A stretch of 33,013 bases of DNA. It comes from Pelargonium nanum (lineage: Eukaryota; Streptophyta; Magnoliopsida; Geraniales; Geraniaceae). Every line of letters begins with the position of its first letter. Position 1 is the first letter of the stretch. Location: assembly GCA_036897485.1 (NCBI GenBank), contig JAYMTF010000600.1, forward strand, positions 1 through 33,013, given 5' to 3'. The translations under genes were made by a program, and so were the position numbers. This document shows positions 21,192 through 32,507 of this stretch, piece by piece. The notes beneath the pieces were generated by a model. That model did not search any database. It was not told where the DNA came from and saw only the letters and a program-made list of their open reading frames with translations.

Positions 21192-24137
21192 ATGGCGTCG
21201 ATTTCTGCTGTTGGGTCTCTACCAAAGTGCTCTACACCTTCTACGAAGGTACCATTTTCTCTGCGATTTCTATTCCAATTTTGTCTCCTTCATGAAATTG
21301 ATTCGTTTATTTTGATCCTCTGGCTTCAGAGATGGCGTCGACAGATAAACCCTAAATGTGTTCTGGTTCCGCAGAGGTTTTCTGATTCTAAGGTTTCGGT
21401 TTCTTCTGGTCAGTACGATTAAGGCTTCTTTTGATTTCGCAATGGAGTTTGTTTTGTTTGTTTATTTTGTAAAGTTGTGCGTTTGAGTTGGTTGCCTCAA
21501 CTTGTATGATTAAATTGTTGGTTATCTAAAGATTTTGATGCATGTGCCTCAAATTGTTTGTGGAGTACAAACATTAATCAACTATTTTCTTGTCAAATAG
21601 ATGATAGTGCTTATACGGATTGTGGAAGACTCTTTGATCGAAGAGAATTTGTGGCCTCGTCCATTGGATTACTAGCTGGAGCAGTGCTGAATGCCTCAAA
21701 GAATGAAGTGGCTTTTGCATCGGATTTTGCTGACAGTAATTTCCAGCCCTTTTTTCATTATAAGATACATTTGTGTTTAAAGAGTAGCTTATTATATGAG
21801 TTTAAAGACCGATGTTATCTCAATAGCGAGTAGCCTTAGATGCATCCACATATTGTTGTTTCTATTTTTAAGTGTAGTAACATGGCGAAGTTATTCAAAA
21901 GTCTTACAATCTATATATTTTCAATCTCAGTACTTTGGTCTAATCCATTACTCAATCTTGACCTATAGCGCCCTAGAATTATCCAAGAGTTGTTATTTCT
22001 TGAGATACTACCTCCTTATTCCTTTGGGTGATGAACTCATCTTGTACATTAACTAGTAAAAGGATTTTTGCATAATATTTTCATGTTTGTTTTTTCTGAA
22101 CTTTCTTGTTAGCTAATGGGTACATTATGGACATCCTGAGGAAGGTAGTTGTATTGTGGTGTGGCATGTAGTAATACAACCCTGCATCCTTATTAGTATG
22201 GACCATAGAGCTGTTTGAATATGTTGAAGATTGTGTTGACTTACTCATAGAAACTTATGTGAACTTACAGTGCCGGCACTGAGGGGGAAGGATTATGGGA
22301 AGTCAAAAATGCGGTATCCAGACTACATGGAAACAGAATCAGGTCTTCAGTATAAGGTCACCTTTAGAAAATAGAATTGACAAAACCTCCATGCATATTT
22401 CCATGCTGAAGCAGTCTTTGTCCATTGATATGTTTAATTTCATATTTAAAAGGAATTTGCAGGACTTGCGAGTAGGAACTGGGCCCAAACCAAAGATGGG
22501 AGAAACCGTAGTGGTGAGCCAATAGTAATTGTATTCTCTTCTAGAACTCTGTGACTATGCTATAAAGTTATCCTAAATTTATGCAATTATACACAGGCAA
22601 GATGACAAGTTGAAATGAATCTAAAAAGTTGGAGCATGAGCTCTTTTTTGTTTGAGATTATAGCATTGGTTCTAGAACAGGAAAACAGTATTTTTTATTT
22701 ATAGTAATTTCATCAATTGGGACTGTAAAGATACACAAACGCTTTCAAAAGCAAGAAGCATTTAGGTGCCTTATACTTCTTTTTGCCCATATATATCTTG
22801 CAAGATAGTCAACCTTCCTCATTTACATGACTTTGAATTATGCAGACAGAATATAATTATCCAAACGTGCTTTCTAGGAATGTGTTGTATTCTGCAGTTT
22901 AAGATGTGGATTTTCTTGTCCGGCAAGAAGGGAAAATTTTGAAATGAAAGAGAGAGAAATGTGAAGGAAAAATGTAGTTTGAAATAGCTGAATATTCTTG
23001 AATAAGACCAATGTCTGCTTGAAAATTGGACAAATATTTTCCTATTTTCATGTATAAGTAAGTGAAGCAATTCATAAACCAAAACTGTATTATAGGTTGA
23101 TTGGGACGGCTACACCATAGGCTACTATGGCCGCATTTTTGAAGCTCGAAACAAGACAAAGGGTGGTTCCTTTGAGGTATCAAGTGCTTCTCATCCTTTT
23201 CTGGATACCATTCTCCAGTATTTGCTTAAAACACACAATTTTTAGTGTTTCCTTATGTGCAGGGTGAGGACAAGGCCTTCTTCAAATTCAGGGTTGGATC
23301 TCAAGAGGTGAGAATTAGACAAAAAAATATATCCTTAATATTTAGATGACAAGAACAATAAACCATACCTAATCTTACGCACCATGTTCGAGTATTTTAC
23401 AGCTTCAAATCTTATTTCACCTTCATGCTTTCCCTTTATTCAGAGCTAGAGACAAATTTATTATATTGATTGCATTATCTTGCTTGTTTTCTTTTCGAAT
23501 TTTCTAGGTCATACCAGCTTTTGAGGAAGCTATCACAGGCATGGCTATAGGTGGTGTTAGAAGGTGATGCATCTTCTTTTATGAAACATAAAGATATATA
23601 CAAGTGTTTAAACAGTCACTAATTGAGTAAATTTAGATGTAAGGGAAGATTCAATCTACACTAAATATAGATGGAGATGTAGAGTCATAAGTCTATATTT
23701 AGTCCATTTTGGTAGAAGTTATAAACTTCTAGAACATAGAAACTGGTAAAAAAAAAAAGGTTTCCACGATTTCTCTCGACCTTGATCAGTTTTTTTAATA
23801 GCAGTTTTCCCCGAGTGTATTATCCATGCATAATGTCTGCAGCTTTATTCACAGCCTATTTGACAGTGATGCAGGATCATAGTGCCCCCAGAACTGGGTT
23901 ATCCTGAGAATGACTACAACAAGAGTGGTCCAAGACCAACAACATTCTCGGTAATACTCGAGTCTTTTAGAAGATGCTTGTACTAGCATTGTGCATTTCT
24001 CTGAAAAAATGTATATAACACCTTACTAATGTGATCCACAGGGCCAACGAGCCTTGGATTTTGTGTTGAGGAACCAAGGGCTGATAGACAAGACACTATT
24101 ATTTGACATTGAGCTTGTAAAAATTATACCAAATTGA
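21192..24137 (+). CDS. FKBP19: Peptidyl-prolyl cis-trans isomerase FKBP19, chloroplast (thylakoid lumen)
   Basis: Predicted 253 residues in ten exons: 21192-21248, 21330-21408, 21601-21735, 22271-22356, 22463-22513, 23096-23176, 23263-23307, 23508-23563, 23875-23950, 24042-24137; every junction keeps frame. The N-terminus is a chloroplast transit peptide followed by a twin-arginine lumen signal, DRREFVASSIGLLAGAVLNA, ending near EVAFA, so import is by Tat. The mature part, from SDFADMPALRGKDYGKSKM, carries the FKBP fold: GLQYKDLRVGTG, VDWDGYTIGYYGRIFEARN, VIPAFEEAITGMAIGGVRR, IIVPPELGYPENDYNKSGPR and the FKBP19-specific tail GQRALDFVLRNQGLIDKT. Lumenal FKBPs help fold or assemble photosynthetic proteins; many have weak isomerase activity. 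The exact substrate is unknown. Length matches the Arabidopsis relative. It is convergent with CYP51G, whose stop lies about 600 bp away. Confidence 0.96.
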
Positions 24138-24739
24138 TCACCTGTCAAGGTCAGAATTTTACCCGGAAGTGTCCACTGGAGGATGAGGTTAGTTTCTGGC
24201 TCTCTGCTTTGTACAGTGACAATCTTTCAAAATTTCAAGTAGAATATTAACTAGCTGTTATGTTCTTATACAGGTTGCTTGCCAAGAAACCATTATGAAG
24301 AACATAATTCTGACAGCTGATGGTTAGAGCATGAAGCTAGAGTTGGGTTCTTGTTCATTTTGTAAAAAATAAGATTGACAATTGTTATTTCAATATGAAA
24401 CTGTTATGAATAGTTATATACACACAAATGCATGCAATATTATTATTTTTTAGTACCATTAGAGAATAGAACTGTTATTTTTCTCCAGCAAAAGTTAATG
24501 TCATTTTCTGAGAGAACAAAAATATATCAGAAATCAAACAGTTGATTTTACCAAAAGACTGAGAATCAAACACATCCAGAGACCCATATTTGGGCAACTA
24601 CAACTAAAAGGAAAGGAAGTTCTGCTACAGGCTACAATCAATCAAAAACTAAAAAGGGTCTAAGTCCAGTTCATGGTAACAAATGCAAACATCAAAGCCT
24701 TTCTGGAAACATAGATAGAACAGGTCTGATAAACCGCCT
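24138..24739. other. 3' flanks of the convergent genes FKBP19 and CYP51G
   Basis: Contains both 3'UTRs. Good donor and acceptor-like sites (AGGTTAGT near 24187; ACAGGTTG near 24272) suggest the FKBP19 3'UTR may be spliced. No coding sequence seen. Confidence 0.45.
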
Positions 24740-26926
24740 TTAGTTAACAGAAAGCTTTCGTCGCTTGTACCGCACCATAACCTTGCCTTTTACACCCACC
24801 ACCATGGCATTCCAGTCAATCTCCGGGAAGGGCGAGATCAGTTCCATCTCGAAATTACGTAGCAGGTGACTCCAAATCGCCTTTATCTGCAAGTATGCAA
24901 AGGGCTCTCCCAAGCACCCGTGCCTCCCCCCTCCGAAAGAGATGTACGAAAATGCTCCCGCTGCCTTGTCTTCTTCTCTCCCAACTGCAAATCTTTCTGG
25001 ATCAAACGTGTCTGGATCCGTGTAAATATGTGGAAGCCGATTTGCAAAAGCTGGTGATGTGGCAACTATATGGCCCTTTGGGATGTCATATTCTTTTCCA
25101 TCTCGGGTTTGAACACTAAAATCACTGTGGGAGCTTCGCAGCAGCATGATGAGTGGAGGATGGAGTCTAAGGGCTTCCTTAATGCTTCGATACAAGGCAT
25201 CCATTTCAGCCAAAATATCATGATCAACCTTGTTCCCGTGCTTTTCCATGATGCACTTCTGCTCATCCACAACAGCGGATAGGTGCTCCTTGTGGCGAAG
25301 GAGATAGGCTCCTGTCCATGTGGATGTGATGGAACTGGTATGCTGGCCAGCAAAGAGAGCGGCAATGAGAAGGCCGGTAACCTCACTTTCGGTTGTTGGA
25401 CGTCCGTCTTTGTACTTTGAATCAATGAAGCACTGCAACATATCATTCTCTGACTTTCCAGAACACTTTCGGGAGGTTATGATTTTTGCAAATATTTCTG
25501 AAAGTTTTTTACGAGCCTGGTCACGACGGCGGTGAGCTGGGATAGGCAGGTATGGGAAGAGAACACTGATTGGGAGCATCCCATTGTCGAGATCATGGAA
25601 TAGGGCAGACACGTCATCAAAGAGCTGATCGCGAACTTCTCTACCCAGGAGACATCTGCTGGCTGTCAAGATGATCAGATGCTCCAGTTCATGTTTGAGG
25701 TCCACCTCACCACTATCTCCCCACTTTGAGAAGTAGTCCTGTTTGGTTCAAGCATGAATACCAAGGTCATAAACTCTTTATATTACACAAATAATGGGAC
25801 AACATTACACATCCCATATCAAACAATAACATGGGCTCAAATTTTATAGGGTATAAAATTAAATGTTAGTCAAAAGGATATAACAAAGAATCAGTCCTTT
25901 GTTAACTGTGGGAGCAACTAAGACCCCAACTTGATGCATAGATGTTCAGTTAGAAAATTTCAAACCAAAAAACATTAAAACCCACACATCATGTAACCTT
26001 TTTTTTTCTAAAAGGATGAGAAATTCTTCTAATTACATAGCATAAGACATATTCTCTATTCAAATTGAGATGGACATGCATGTTTGGTCAAGCATCATTT
26101 GGCATGATGTTCCAAAAGCTATTGTGACAATTTTTTTGTTGTTGTAGAAATAGGCACATCTTAATAATGAGGTAGTTCACTTACCATCAAAATTTAGTTT
26201 GTTTGACACATTTATTTGACGTTCAGGAAATAAATTAAATACCACACTACAGTAGGCTGCCCACAGTTTCAAACTCAATAAATGAACCTAGGCAAACATT
26301 GGGGACCATGTAAAATAAACCGGGCTGCACATTATAAAACTCAGAATCACTGACAGAATGAAGCATGGAGTCTATTACTTCACGACCAATGAAATGAAGC
26401 TATTCTTATAGAGCAATAAAATTCATAAATTCATATAAAGATCACCAGTAAGCAAACACCGTACCTCTGCTTCGCTAACCATCTGATCGACATATCCCTT
26501 CAACTTAGTCACTCTCAGTGACTCTGTGAAGAACCTAAACTGCTCTTGCCTTACAGAGTAATCAACATCGAACACAACTCCTGGTCCGAATGTTGGCACG
26601 TTGAACTGATACACCTCCTGCTGACTAAGATCAGACTCCGGGGCCTTGAAGAAATGTGCAGACACCTCGGGTCCAATGAAGAATGTAATCTTCTTGTGGA
26701 AGAGGTTCACGGTAAACACACTCCCAAGCTTCGGGTACTCTTCCCTCAGCATCACCACCGGGCCTTTCAGGAATCGAACTAGGCCACCAACTACTGGCAA
26801 ACCCTTGACAACCGGAGGGAGGCATTTTTTAGATCTAGGCATAAGCAATGCAGATAAGAGCTTGGCCACAATTATAGTGGCCACCAAGAGCAGACCAACA
26901 TTGTAGAATTTGTTAACCTCCTCCAT
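24740..26926 (-). CDS. CYP51G1: Sterol 14-alpha demethylase, obtusifoliol type (CYP51G)
   Basis: Predicted 487 residues from two coding exons, 26926-26465 and 25738-24740 (minus strand), joined in frame at EAE/DYFSKWG. The enzyme oxidatively removes the 14-alpha methyl of obtusifoliol in phytosterol synthesis at the ER. Seen: N-terminal membrane anchor (YNVGLLLVATIIVAKLLSAL), a proline hinge (LPPVVKGLPVVGG), the CYP51 B-prime region VYQFNVPTFGPGVVFDVDY, I-helix FAGQHTSSITSTW, ExxR in EALRLHPPL, PERF, and the heme loop FGGGRHGCLGEPF with the axial Cys. All catalytic residues are present. The ATG is the one giving MEEVNKFYNVG. An upstream in-frame ATG at 27082 lies inside the 5'UTR intron and is not used in the spliced model. 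Usual length is about 488. The single intron after residue 154 is 726 bp. Confidence 0.96.
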
Positions 26927-27560
26927 AGTAACCAGTGTAAATGAACTGCAAAACCGAAATATGAAACACGAAGCATGAGTACAGTAAAAATCAAAATAAC
27001 ACATTAAAGTAAATGAAAGAGAAGTCCTACATGCACAATCCAGTTCAGATCTAGAAACTAAAAATTCGAAGTGTCTAATCAAAAGCTAATATTCATTCTT
27101 CATTAAAGTTCAGGCATCAAGCAGTACAATTAACTCATTATCCGTTTGGCAGCTGAGAAAACGTGAGAAAGTCACCAAAAACAAGTTCAGAATTCGAATC
27201 TTGAGTACGGAACATTAAAATTAAATAACCACACTCAAATCACCAACAGTAGACACCAGTGGACAATCAATCCATCAACATTGATGACAAATAGAAACTA
27301 AAATACACAAAACTAATAGAAATCAAAGTCAAAGCGAAAATAGATGAACTCGAAGAAAACCTCGAGACAAACAGAGCCAACAATGAGCAAAAGAGAAAAA
27401 AGGCTTGGAAATGAGAAAGAGGGAGTGATCGAAGAGGAAGAGATTAGGGTTTTGGATCTGTACCTGAGTGTGAGATTGAATCGGAGTGAGAGAATCGATG
27501 AATCAGGAAGAAGAGGCCATGTGAAGTGGACCACAGTGGTTGTTTGCTAGAATTGGAGTA
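26927..27560 (-). promoter_or_regulatory. 5'UTR of CYP51G with a probable leader intron
   Basis: On the minus strand a leader ending CTCACACTCAG meets a donor GTACAG (intron from 27463). The acceptor TTTTGCAG ends at 26946, leaving 19 bases before the ATG. The leader exon probably spans about 27560-27464. Leader introns are common in plant housekeeping genes; the splice is inferred. Confidence 0.6.
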
Positions 27561-27786
27561 AATCACAGTCACACATCTAATCTTCTTAAAGCATCATTTG
27601 AGTGTGATACTATGACTAATGACTGTGTTCGTGACGTTTTATTATAATAAAATCCGCCAATTTACAATTAATCATCCCTGCATTATCAATAAATTATAAC
27701 CACCTCCTTCCTAATTAGTATAATTAGTCTCCGCAACGTATTATTTACACAATGCACCTATGTTATGCTTAGCTGGAAATTTTAAA

Positions 27787-28270
27787 TAACTCGTTCTGTT
27801 CTTAAATAAATGTTTTTTTTGTCTAAACCATGAGATTTCTGAGTGGGCCCGCACACACGCGGTTGACACCTTTAAGCCGTTTTACCACATCCAGACTAAT
27901 CCTCATTCGAGCCGGGTAGGACCACAAGGGCGGCAAAGCTCTCCCTACCAAGTTTTAACGCAGCTGCATTCCTAAAACTCGAACTCGAGACCTCAGGTTA
28001 AGCTGGAACAACCCCTTACCAGTTGGGCGGTAAACAAATGTTTTGTTTCACTTCTATTTTTGTCTAACAAGTGTCTTATTTATAAAGAAAATTAATTATG
28101 CATGAATTACTAATAATGACCTTATAATAACTAGTTAGTTCTATTATTTAAGTATGTTACGACACATGCACATAAGAATGAAAGAGAAAATATACAAAGC
28201 TACCTAATTTTTCTTTAATTTTTCTCAAAATAGAAAGGAGAACACTTATATTGAGACGGAAGGAATGTTA
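27787..28270. mobile_element. Stowaway-like MITE, split by a SINE
   Basis: The left arm begins TAACTCGTTCTGTTCTTAAA (27787). The right arm, reverse complemented, begins TAACATTCCTTCCGTCTCAA (28270 downward). Both resemble the CTCCCTCCGT terminus of Stowaway/Tc1-mariner MITEs and stay similar for about 45 bp, with a TA at each edge. Without the SINE and one target duplication the element is about 256 bp. It starts about 230 bp upstream of the probable CYP51G leader. Confidence 0.62.
27817..28030 (-). mobile_element. tRNA-derived SINE, copy 2, inserted in a MITE arm
   Basis: Reverse complement of the same family as 20784-21004. It shares CAACTGGTAAG, GGTTGTTCCAGCTTAAC, box B GTTCGAGT, AATGCAGCTGCGTTAAAACT, TGGTAGGGAG, and the end CTCATGGTT[C/T]AGAC followed by a poly(A). 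A few 5' bases are missing. It is flanked by TAAATAAATGTTTT (27803-27816) and TAAACAAATGTTTT (28031-28044), a 14-bp target duplication with one mismatch. It therefore landed in the left terminal repeat of the MITE. Confidence 0.85.
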
Positions 28271-28299
28271 TTCATCACCCTTATGCCTAAAAATAATAT

Positions 28300-28670
28300 G
28301 AGTGACACTAAATAAATGTCTTGTTTACCTTTTTAGAAAGTTTTATTTTTATTCTTTATCGGTTGAGCTATATAAAAGGGGTATCTTTTATCTTTTAACT
28401 CAAAACCCACTCGACTCAATGATAGTTGAACCCACGACCTCCCGTAGAAAAATGTGTGTCTTGATCATTAAGTCACCCCTTAAGGAACATTTTTTAGGAC
28501 GTTAGTTATGCATAAATTATTAACAATATTCGTATAATAAGTTAATTAGGATCTCTTGATTTTGTTAAAACACATATTTATAAAGACGAAAGAGTAAATA
28601 TGCATCATTATCTAATTTATCATTTAAAAAAAAATAACACTTGTTTTAAAACGAAAAAGTGTCATAAAAT
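28300..28670. mobile_element. Second, degenerate MITE with a different SINE-like insert
   Basis: The left side (TGACACTAAATAAATGTCTTG, near 28302-28322) and the inner sequence TTATGCATAAATTA resemble the neighbouring MITE. The right end, reversed, reads TGACACTTTTTCGTTTTAAA (28670 downward). Between them, about 28365-28484 on the minus strand, is a tRNA-like module: box A-like GTGACTTAATGATC and box B-like GGTTCAACTATC about 33 bp apart, with an A-rich tail. Possible target duplications (CTAAAAA core) are weak. Confidence 0.42.
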
Positions 28671-29293
28671 TCGATAATCGGTTTAGCACTAAAAATGCAT
28701 GAGTTAAACTTTCAACACTTTAGAGAAGTATTATATAATTATGATAGTGTTGAAGAGGACTTGAGTAATTTAATGATTTCTCATTTTTCTAAAAATAAGA
28801 AGAATAACACTTGTTTTAAAATGAAAGAGTGTCGTAAAATTGGAACACCGAATTAGCACTAGAAAGGCATGAGTTAAATTTTCAACACTTTAGAGAAGTA
28901 TTATGTAATTATGGTAGTGTTGAAGGGGACTTGAGTAATTTAATGATTTATCATTAATCTAAAAATAAGAATAGTAACTCTTGTTTTAATAGGAAAGAGT
29001 GTTATAAAATTGGATAATCAAATTAGTACTAAAAAGGCATGAGTTAAATTTTCAAAACTTTAGAGAAGTATTATGTAATTACGGTAGACGGTAGTGTTGA
29101 AGGGGACTTGAGTAATTTAATGATTTATCATTTTCCTAAACATAAGGAGAATAACACTTATTTTAAAACGAAAGAGTTTCATAAAATTGGAACACCGAAT
29201 TAGCACTAGAAAAATACGAGTTAAATTTTCAACACTTTAGAGAAGTATTATGTAATTATGGTATTGTTGAAGAGTACTTGAGCAATTTAATGA
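28612..29293. repeat. Four tandem copies of a ~170-bp repeat
   Basis: The landmark ATAACACTTGTTTTAAAA or its variant recurs with its CAC/CTC ending at 28640, 28810, 28980 and 29157, giving periods of 170, 170 and 177 bp. Copy 3 has a 7-bp internal duplication (GGTAGAC). Shared blocks include TTAGCACTA, CATGAGTTAAA, TTTAGAGAAGTATTAT and GGGACTTGAGTAATTTAATG. Each copy holds TTCAACACT paired with AGTGTTGAA (perfect in copies 1 and 2, one mismatch in copies 3 and 4). The unit opens with the right end of the adjacent MITE. No coding potential. Confidence 0.88.
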
Positions 29294-30002
29294 GTAGTTT
29301 TTCAACAAAGACTACTCGTGCAGTGTAGTTTGACTTGAGTGGAGACGTTTGCATAGTGATTCGTTAGAAAGAAAAAAAACAAACAAAACAAAAACTCATT
29401 GGATCTGGAAAAAAACAGTGGGCAAGTCAGTGTGGGTGGTTTTGTCGTTAACGTGGCATTTTATGATTGGTGGACGGCTCGAATATCTGTAGTTTAACAT
29501 GTGGCAACTTGTGTATAAACAGAGAAGGACAAAAATATTCATTTTGATTCTATTTGAGTGAGTCAGATATGTTGCAAAGCTGGATCTATGTGGTCCAAGA
29601 ATTAGATGCTCTGGAATCATGACGAACCCATCAAACTCGTTTGACTAATTGAGTCAAATACGGATGAACCCAATTTGTAAGAACCGTGTCAACCCGCTCA
29701 TAAACATGTTATATTTGTGTCGTGCTATTCAACGCGTCTAATAAATGAATCAAACCATTGGCCTGTTTAACATAACACTGAACTTTCAACACAAATTGTC
29801 TCCCTTACATCGCTACAAGTGAAAATTTAAATAAAAATATTCTTTCTAGGGAAAGAAAGCACCTCGAAGCATCAATTCCATGAGTGTGCAGGAAAGAAGA
29901 AAATATATATGGATCACAAAACCGCATCTGAACAAGCTTGGAGATTCAAATGCCAAAATAAACAGAAGGACAAAACCATTGCTTTGCTAATGGGCAAGGT
30001 GT
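29294..30002. other. Spacer right of the tandem array
   Basis: A 7-bp inverted repeat GAGTAGT/ACTACTC with a 12-base loop lies at 29292-29317. The segment 29620-29780, with CCGTGTCAACCCGCTCATAA and TTATATTTGTGTCGTG, looks like the end of a common dispersed plant repeat rich in GTGTC and CCCG words; I cannot name it. The mediator-associated 3'UTR lies at the right end. No gene supported. Confidence 0.45.
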
Positions 30003-32178
30003 TTACTCCTCAACTTTCATTCTCTTCTTTGATTTCCCCCTATGAGAATGGTCCGAGGATTGCGAAGAAGTACGAGTACTATTTCCTAGAGAGTGCTGCA
30101 TTGATCCGGTAGAGGTAACCCCACTATGACCCCGACCTGAATCTTGTGCAGAATGGCCCATGGACCCGATAGGTTCATGGTCACGTCTTTTCTTTGAAGG
30201 CTTTGATGACTCCCCTGCACGCGATAAAGAACCTTTCCATCTGCTACCTGACATTGAACTTTTTGTTCGCTTAGAACTTTGTGTGGGAGTTGAATAGGGA
30301 TGAGAAGATGTCACTGAAGTCCCAGACGATCTCTGATACTTTTCCATCGCTTTGATGGCATTCTGCTCTTCAATTTCGTTAGGATCTGGATAGTGGACAA
30401 GAGAGACTCGCCGCGATATCTTCCCAACTGTATACATGTAATCAGTTAGAAGCACCAAAAAAACCCAACAGTACAACTAAATCCACATAATTCAGTCGCC
30501 AGTAGAATATAATTAGTTTGCCTACAATTATCTGTAAGGAGTTGCATATAGAATGCAATATATGTCATGAGGGTGAAAGTGTAGTGAGTAGTGACATTCC
30601 AGGTCGGTAGAAAGCCACATTAATGCACTTTTTTCATATCTACTGCTTCTTTCAATAAAGAATAGTATCCTATGTCGTGCCTTTCCAGTAACTGAGTTCT
30701 TTAGGTCACGACATGCAAAGTTTACAAACATATATCCCAATGAGTAACGAACAGTAACAGGCAGCCTGACTTAAAAGTTTTTTTTTTCTCTTGAAGGTGT
30801 CACTATTCCACAATTAATAACTAAGTTGTTCACTATATCTTCCAGGTCAGATGTAAGATTGGGAATTAAGTGTATTTCCAGCCAATAATTTGTCACAAAT
30901 ATTATCCTCTCATAATAGCTTCACCCAAAAGGTGAAGGATCTCATAAGACATCACTAAACATGTTATATATCATGTACACCTACAATATATATTAACATT
31001 TCAACCGAAAAAACTAATGAACATTGAACAACCTTTCATGTTCCTCTTACAAATCATGACTCTACCCCAATATGGGATCCAAATCATGCCTACGATATGG
31101 GATCCCAAATGAAAACAACCTAGTCATTTGAGATTCTATAGTTTCCCAAACATTATATTTGAATTTGAAATACAATATTTCAAATCCCAAATTTCAAACG
31201 AAATCCAAGATTCCGAACACAATCTGAAGTTGATATCTAGAGTGCTTTTAAAAGAAGAAAAAAATCTAAGCAATGGCTAGTGGAGCATGATCCCATGATC
31301 ACAGCTGCCAGACATGACACATATTCATACATCTTTATCAACTCTCTAATCTCATTAAGTGAATTGCACTACACTCAAAGAAGTGCCTGAACTATGTATA
31401 GAAACAAAAGACCTGTAACACTACAAGCAGAATGTTTGGTGGCAAATACAAGCTCTTAAAACGTCATGGCAGCAAACAAATAAAGTTCCATCTCAAAACA
31501 ATATACTCCCAACTAGAGTAATATACACTTAAACTTAGAAAATGTGTGCAATGAAATGCATACCAACTTTGGATTCGGATGCAGAACTTTGAAAAACCAT
31601 TACATTTGGCTCTTGAGATGCAAAGCTGACCACATCGTATACTTTTCCTGCCATAACGAGTAAGAGTACGGTCACAACACTGATAAAGTAAGCTGACTGA
31701 GCAGTCGATAAACCCTAACTCATATCGATAAACCTAAGACATTACATACCAGATGAATCTTCAACACTGCCCAATTGTCCATCTTTATGAAGATTGAGAG
31801 TCAATTCTTGGCCATCAAATTCCAAAGACTGCAATACCAATTGAGCATCTAAACCTCATTAACCTCAACATAAAAATTAACCTTAAACATAAAAACCTAA
31901 TAGCAACAAAACTGAATTGTAGTTGGTAAAGAACTAAATTTGCATCATCAGACAATGCAAGTTCAGAAATTAATGTGACTAATGAATGAAAAGAAAAATA
32001 TCAAACAAATAAAAGTATTTACAGTAGAAGGGCGATTTTTATCGAGTTTCTGATTGGCAGGCCACTGAATGAGCCAGAGCTCGGTGGAGTCCGTCAAGTT
32101 AAGATCAAGAAGAGGTTCCTTGATCTCTTCTTCAAAATCTGGTGGAGGCACGTAACGCTCTACAGTTGCAGTGACCAT
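30003..32178 (-). CDS. Mediator-associated protein 2 (At5g64680-like)
   Basis: Predicted 247 residues in four exons on the minus strand: 32178-32023, 31828-31750, 31647-31564, 30427-30003; splices are GT-AG and in phase. The N-terminal domain reads VPPPDFEEEIKEPLLDLNLT, STELWLIQWP, then LEFDGQELTLNLHKDGQLGS and KVYDVVSFASQEPNVMVF. This compact beta-rich module is conserved in plant mediator-associated protein 2. The C-terminal half is Ser/Lys/Arg-rich and disordered, ending HRGKSKKRMKVEE with basic clusters that could be nuclear localisation signals. Arabidopsis members were found with Mediator, so a nuclear transcription role is expected; the molecular function is unknown. The name is recalled from family annotation rather than searched. 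Site II motifs lie upstream. Confidence 0.85.
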
Positions 32179-32426
32179 ATCTCACAAATTTAGCGCCTAG
32201 AAGCTGTGAAGCACCGGACTCCAATATGGACTGAGTGCGGGTGCGAGATACGTAACCGATACGTATCCGTTCAACGGTAAATCGGATGTGGTGCGCGACT
32301 GCGAGGAAGAAGATGAAGGAACCGAGTGTCGCTGTGTCGTGTGGGAGTGGCGGCAGAGGAAGAAGAAGCACATTAGGGCTTCTGGATGCTGAAGGGTGTT
32401 TTCGGTATTTCGTTGTGAGATGGACA

Positions 32427-32481
32427 TGGGCCTAAGTTATTATAGTTAAGGTGGGCCTTCTTTGATCTCAATTGAGGCCCA
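32427..32481 (-). promoter_or_regulatory. Three site II (TGGGCC) elements upstream of the mediator-associated gene
   Basis: TGGGCCT at 32427-32433, TGGGCC at 32452-32457 and GGCCCA at 32476-32481, evenly spaced by about 25 bp, 250-300 bp upstream of the ATG. Site II elements bind TCP factors and drive growth-linked expression of plant housekeeping genes. Function inferred from motif and position. Confidence 0.6.
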
Positions 32482-32507
32482 TGAATTAGGAATAAGATTG
32501 TCTGGGG

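Noticed and set aside
26927..27082. N-terminal extension of CYP51G from an in-frame ATG at 27082
   Set aside because: It lies inside a well-supported 5'UTR intron, and CYP51G proteins start at the MEEVNKF-type residue.
28612..29293. CRISPR-like array
   Set aside because: Units are 170 bp and similar throughout, with no unique spacers, in a plant genome.
29909..30112. 67-codon plus-strand ORF near the mediator-associated gene's 3' end
   Set aside because: No resemblance to a family, and it overlaps the real last exon on the other strand.
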